A DNA stretch of 5,459 bases from Microcaldota archaeon. Lineage in GTDB: Archaea; Micrarchaeota; Micrarchaeia; Anstonellales; Bilamarchaeaceae. The DNA lies in assembly GCA_030668565.1 (NCBI GenBank), contig DAOVFD010000070.1, forward strand, positions 1 to 5,459. Reading direction: 5' to 3'. The translations under genes were made by a program, and so were the position numbers. Below are positions 4,638 to 5,459 of the stretch, in pieces. Below the pieces are notes generated by a model. The model was not told where the DNA came from. It ran no database searches and worked only from the letters and a program-made list of their open reading frames with translations. Positions within the stretch are counted from its first letter, which is position 1, and each line of letters opens with the position of its first letter.

Positions 4638-4933
4638 CCGAATTGAAAAAATTCAAGAAAAAGATAGAAAAGAAATATAAAATAAAAAAGGTGTTGATGT
4701 TTGGTTCGGTAGCTAGTGGTACCTATGGCGAGAATAGCGATATAGACCTGATTATAGTTAGCGATACGTTCAAAGGTAAAAGCCATCTTAAAAGACCCAT
4801 TCCCTTTTATAAAGAATGGAATTTCAGGTTTCCAGTGGATTTTATTTGTTATACTTTGAATGAATTTAATCGGCTTAAAAAGCAAATTTCCCTGGTTAGT
4901 ATGGCTTTGAAAGAAGGCGTTGAAATAGTTTAA
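4610..4933 (+). CDS. MNT-type minimal nucleotidyltransferase, 107 aa
   Basis: Small protein of the DNA polymerase beta-like nucleotidyltransferase superfamily, the partner of HEPN proteins in two-gene toxin-antitoxin-type modules. In studied pairs the MNT protein acts as antitoxin by transferring AMP to the HEPN protein. The active site is complete: GSVASGT at 32-38, the pair Asp44 and Asp46 in SDIDL, and the third carboxylate Asp77 in PVDFICY. The N-terminal 27 residues are very rich in lysine. ATG 4610 overlaps the HEPN end by 28 nt and has a good Shine-Dalgarno site. The gene is intact although its HEPN partner is broken, which would be tolerated if MNT is the antitoxin. AT-rich codons (many AAA and ATA) differ from asnS and fit an acquired module. 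The stop is TAA. Confidence 0.9.
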   Translation: MGGKKPPTIAELKKFKKKIEKKYKIKKVLMFGSVASGTYGENSDIDLIIVSDTFKGKSHLKRPIPFYKEWNFRFPVDFICYTLNEFNRLKKQISLVSMALKEGVEIV

Positions 4934-4944
4934 AGGCGATATCC

Positions 4945-5459
4945 TTGAAGCATAAGCTTGAAGATGGAAGAATAGTTGATATTGTTCCGCTCACTGAGAA
5001 AATTCCTACAAAGTTGCTTTTGGATCACATTAATTCCCTGATTGCCGAAGATACTTTTCTGCTGCTAGACAAAAAATTGACTCTTAAGCATGAAGAGGCG
5101 TGGAAAAAAGGCATGCTTAAGGGAGTACGGAACGGAAATAATCTCTATTTTATTGCCATGTACAAAAGGCGCATTGTAGGCACCTGCGATGCAAAACGAG
5201 ACATGGGCAAGGAATCGAATAATGTTATAATCGGTATAGCAGTAACAAAAGATTTCAGAATCGCAGGATTAGGGGAATTTCTTATAAGAAAGACGATTAC
5301 GGAAGTGAAGAAAAAACTGAAACCCAGGAATATTTATCTTCACGTTGCAGATCCGAACAAACCAGCAAAAGCTTTATACAAAAAAGTAGGTTTCAAAGAA
5401 ATGGCAAGATTTCCTAAGTGGGCGAAACACAAAGGAAAATATGTCGATGTAGTCTGGAT
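4945..5459 (+). CDS. GNAT-family N-acetyltransferase, 3' end outside window
   Basis: An open frame runs from a TTG at 4945-4947 to the window edge without a stop (171 full codons plus 2 nt). It shows the GNAT fold: the central strand NLYFIAMYKRRIVGTCD at 66-82, then IIGIAVTKDFRIAGLGEFLI at 95-114 with the acetyl-CoA pyrophosphate loop R105-I-A-G-L-G110, and the C-terminal motif B segment with NKPAKALYKKVGF at 138-150. The substrate cannot be told; GNATs acetylate amines on proteins or small molecules. The TTG start is the first possible one after an in-frame TGA at 4921-4923 and has AGGCGAT 4 nt before it, a near-match to a Shine-Dalgarno site; no ATG is available until residue 57. Only 11 nt separate it from the MNT stop, so it is probably co-transcribed. 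Whether it belongs to the HEPN/MNT module is inference. Confidence 0.85.
   Translation, partial: MKHKLEDGRIVDIVPLTEKIPTKLLLDHINSLIAEDTFLLLDKKLTLKHEEAWKKGMLKGVRNGNNLYFIAMYKRRIVGTCDAKRDMGKESNNVIIGIAVTKDFRIAGLGEFLIRKTITEVKKKLKPRNIYLHVADPNKPAKALYKKVGFKEMARFPKWAKHKGKYVDVVW

Noticed and set aside
4595..4885. 96-codon minus-strand frame opposite the MNT gene
   Set aside because: It is the complement of a gene with a complete nucleotidyltransferase active site; its FYFIFLFYLFLEFFQF stretch is the shadow of lysine-rich codons and not a membrane segment.
1..5459. CRISPR array or large mobile element
   Set aside because: No regularly spaced repeats, transposase, integrase or terminal inverted repeats were found in the window.

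Overview
The window looks like chromosomal DNA of an archaeon. The evidence is an archaeal-type asparaginyl-tRNA synthetase, a tRNA gene with a short intron at the canonical archaeal site next to the anticodon, TATA-type promoter elements about 25 bp before several starts that lack a ribosome binding site (leaderless-type), and Shine-Dalgarno sites inside operons. Standard use of TGA as a stop is seen in two genes. The exact lineage cannot be read from the window; a DPANN or euryarchaeal genome would both fit.

Left part (1-543): an edge stretch with no secure gene, then a 50-residue conserved-looking small protein on the minus strand (126-278), then a minus-strand tRNA-Asn(GTT) gene (358-450) with a 20-nt intron. 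A 15-bp copy of the tRNA 3' end lies 56 bp downstream of the original, like an attachment-site duplication or a processed-tRNA fragment.

Middle part (544-4233): a plus-strand protein with three zinc ribbons converges on, and overlaps, a minus-strand two-gene unit. That unit is an MtnA-family sugar-phosphate isomerase whose end overlaps the start of a short class II aldolase, a pair that fits salvage of 5-deoxyribose phosphate (from 5'-deoxyadenosine or methylthioadenosine). Divergent from it, across a 51-bp gap holding one shared AT-rich promoter element, is a plus-strand pair: 5-formyltetrahydrofolate cyclo-ligase and asparaginyl-tRNA synthetase. The synthetase and its cognate tRNA gene therefore lie about 2.5 kb apart.

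Right part (4234-5459): after a T-rich stretch comes an AT-rich accessory unit. It holds a HEPN-domain gene broken by an in-frame TGA at codon 8, an overlapping intact MNT-type nucleotidyltransferase, and a GNAT acetyltransferase cut by the window edge. The first two form a HEPN/MNT pair of the toxin-antitoxin type. The TGA stands where a tryptophan is expected and is the oddest single feature of the window.
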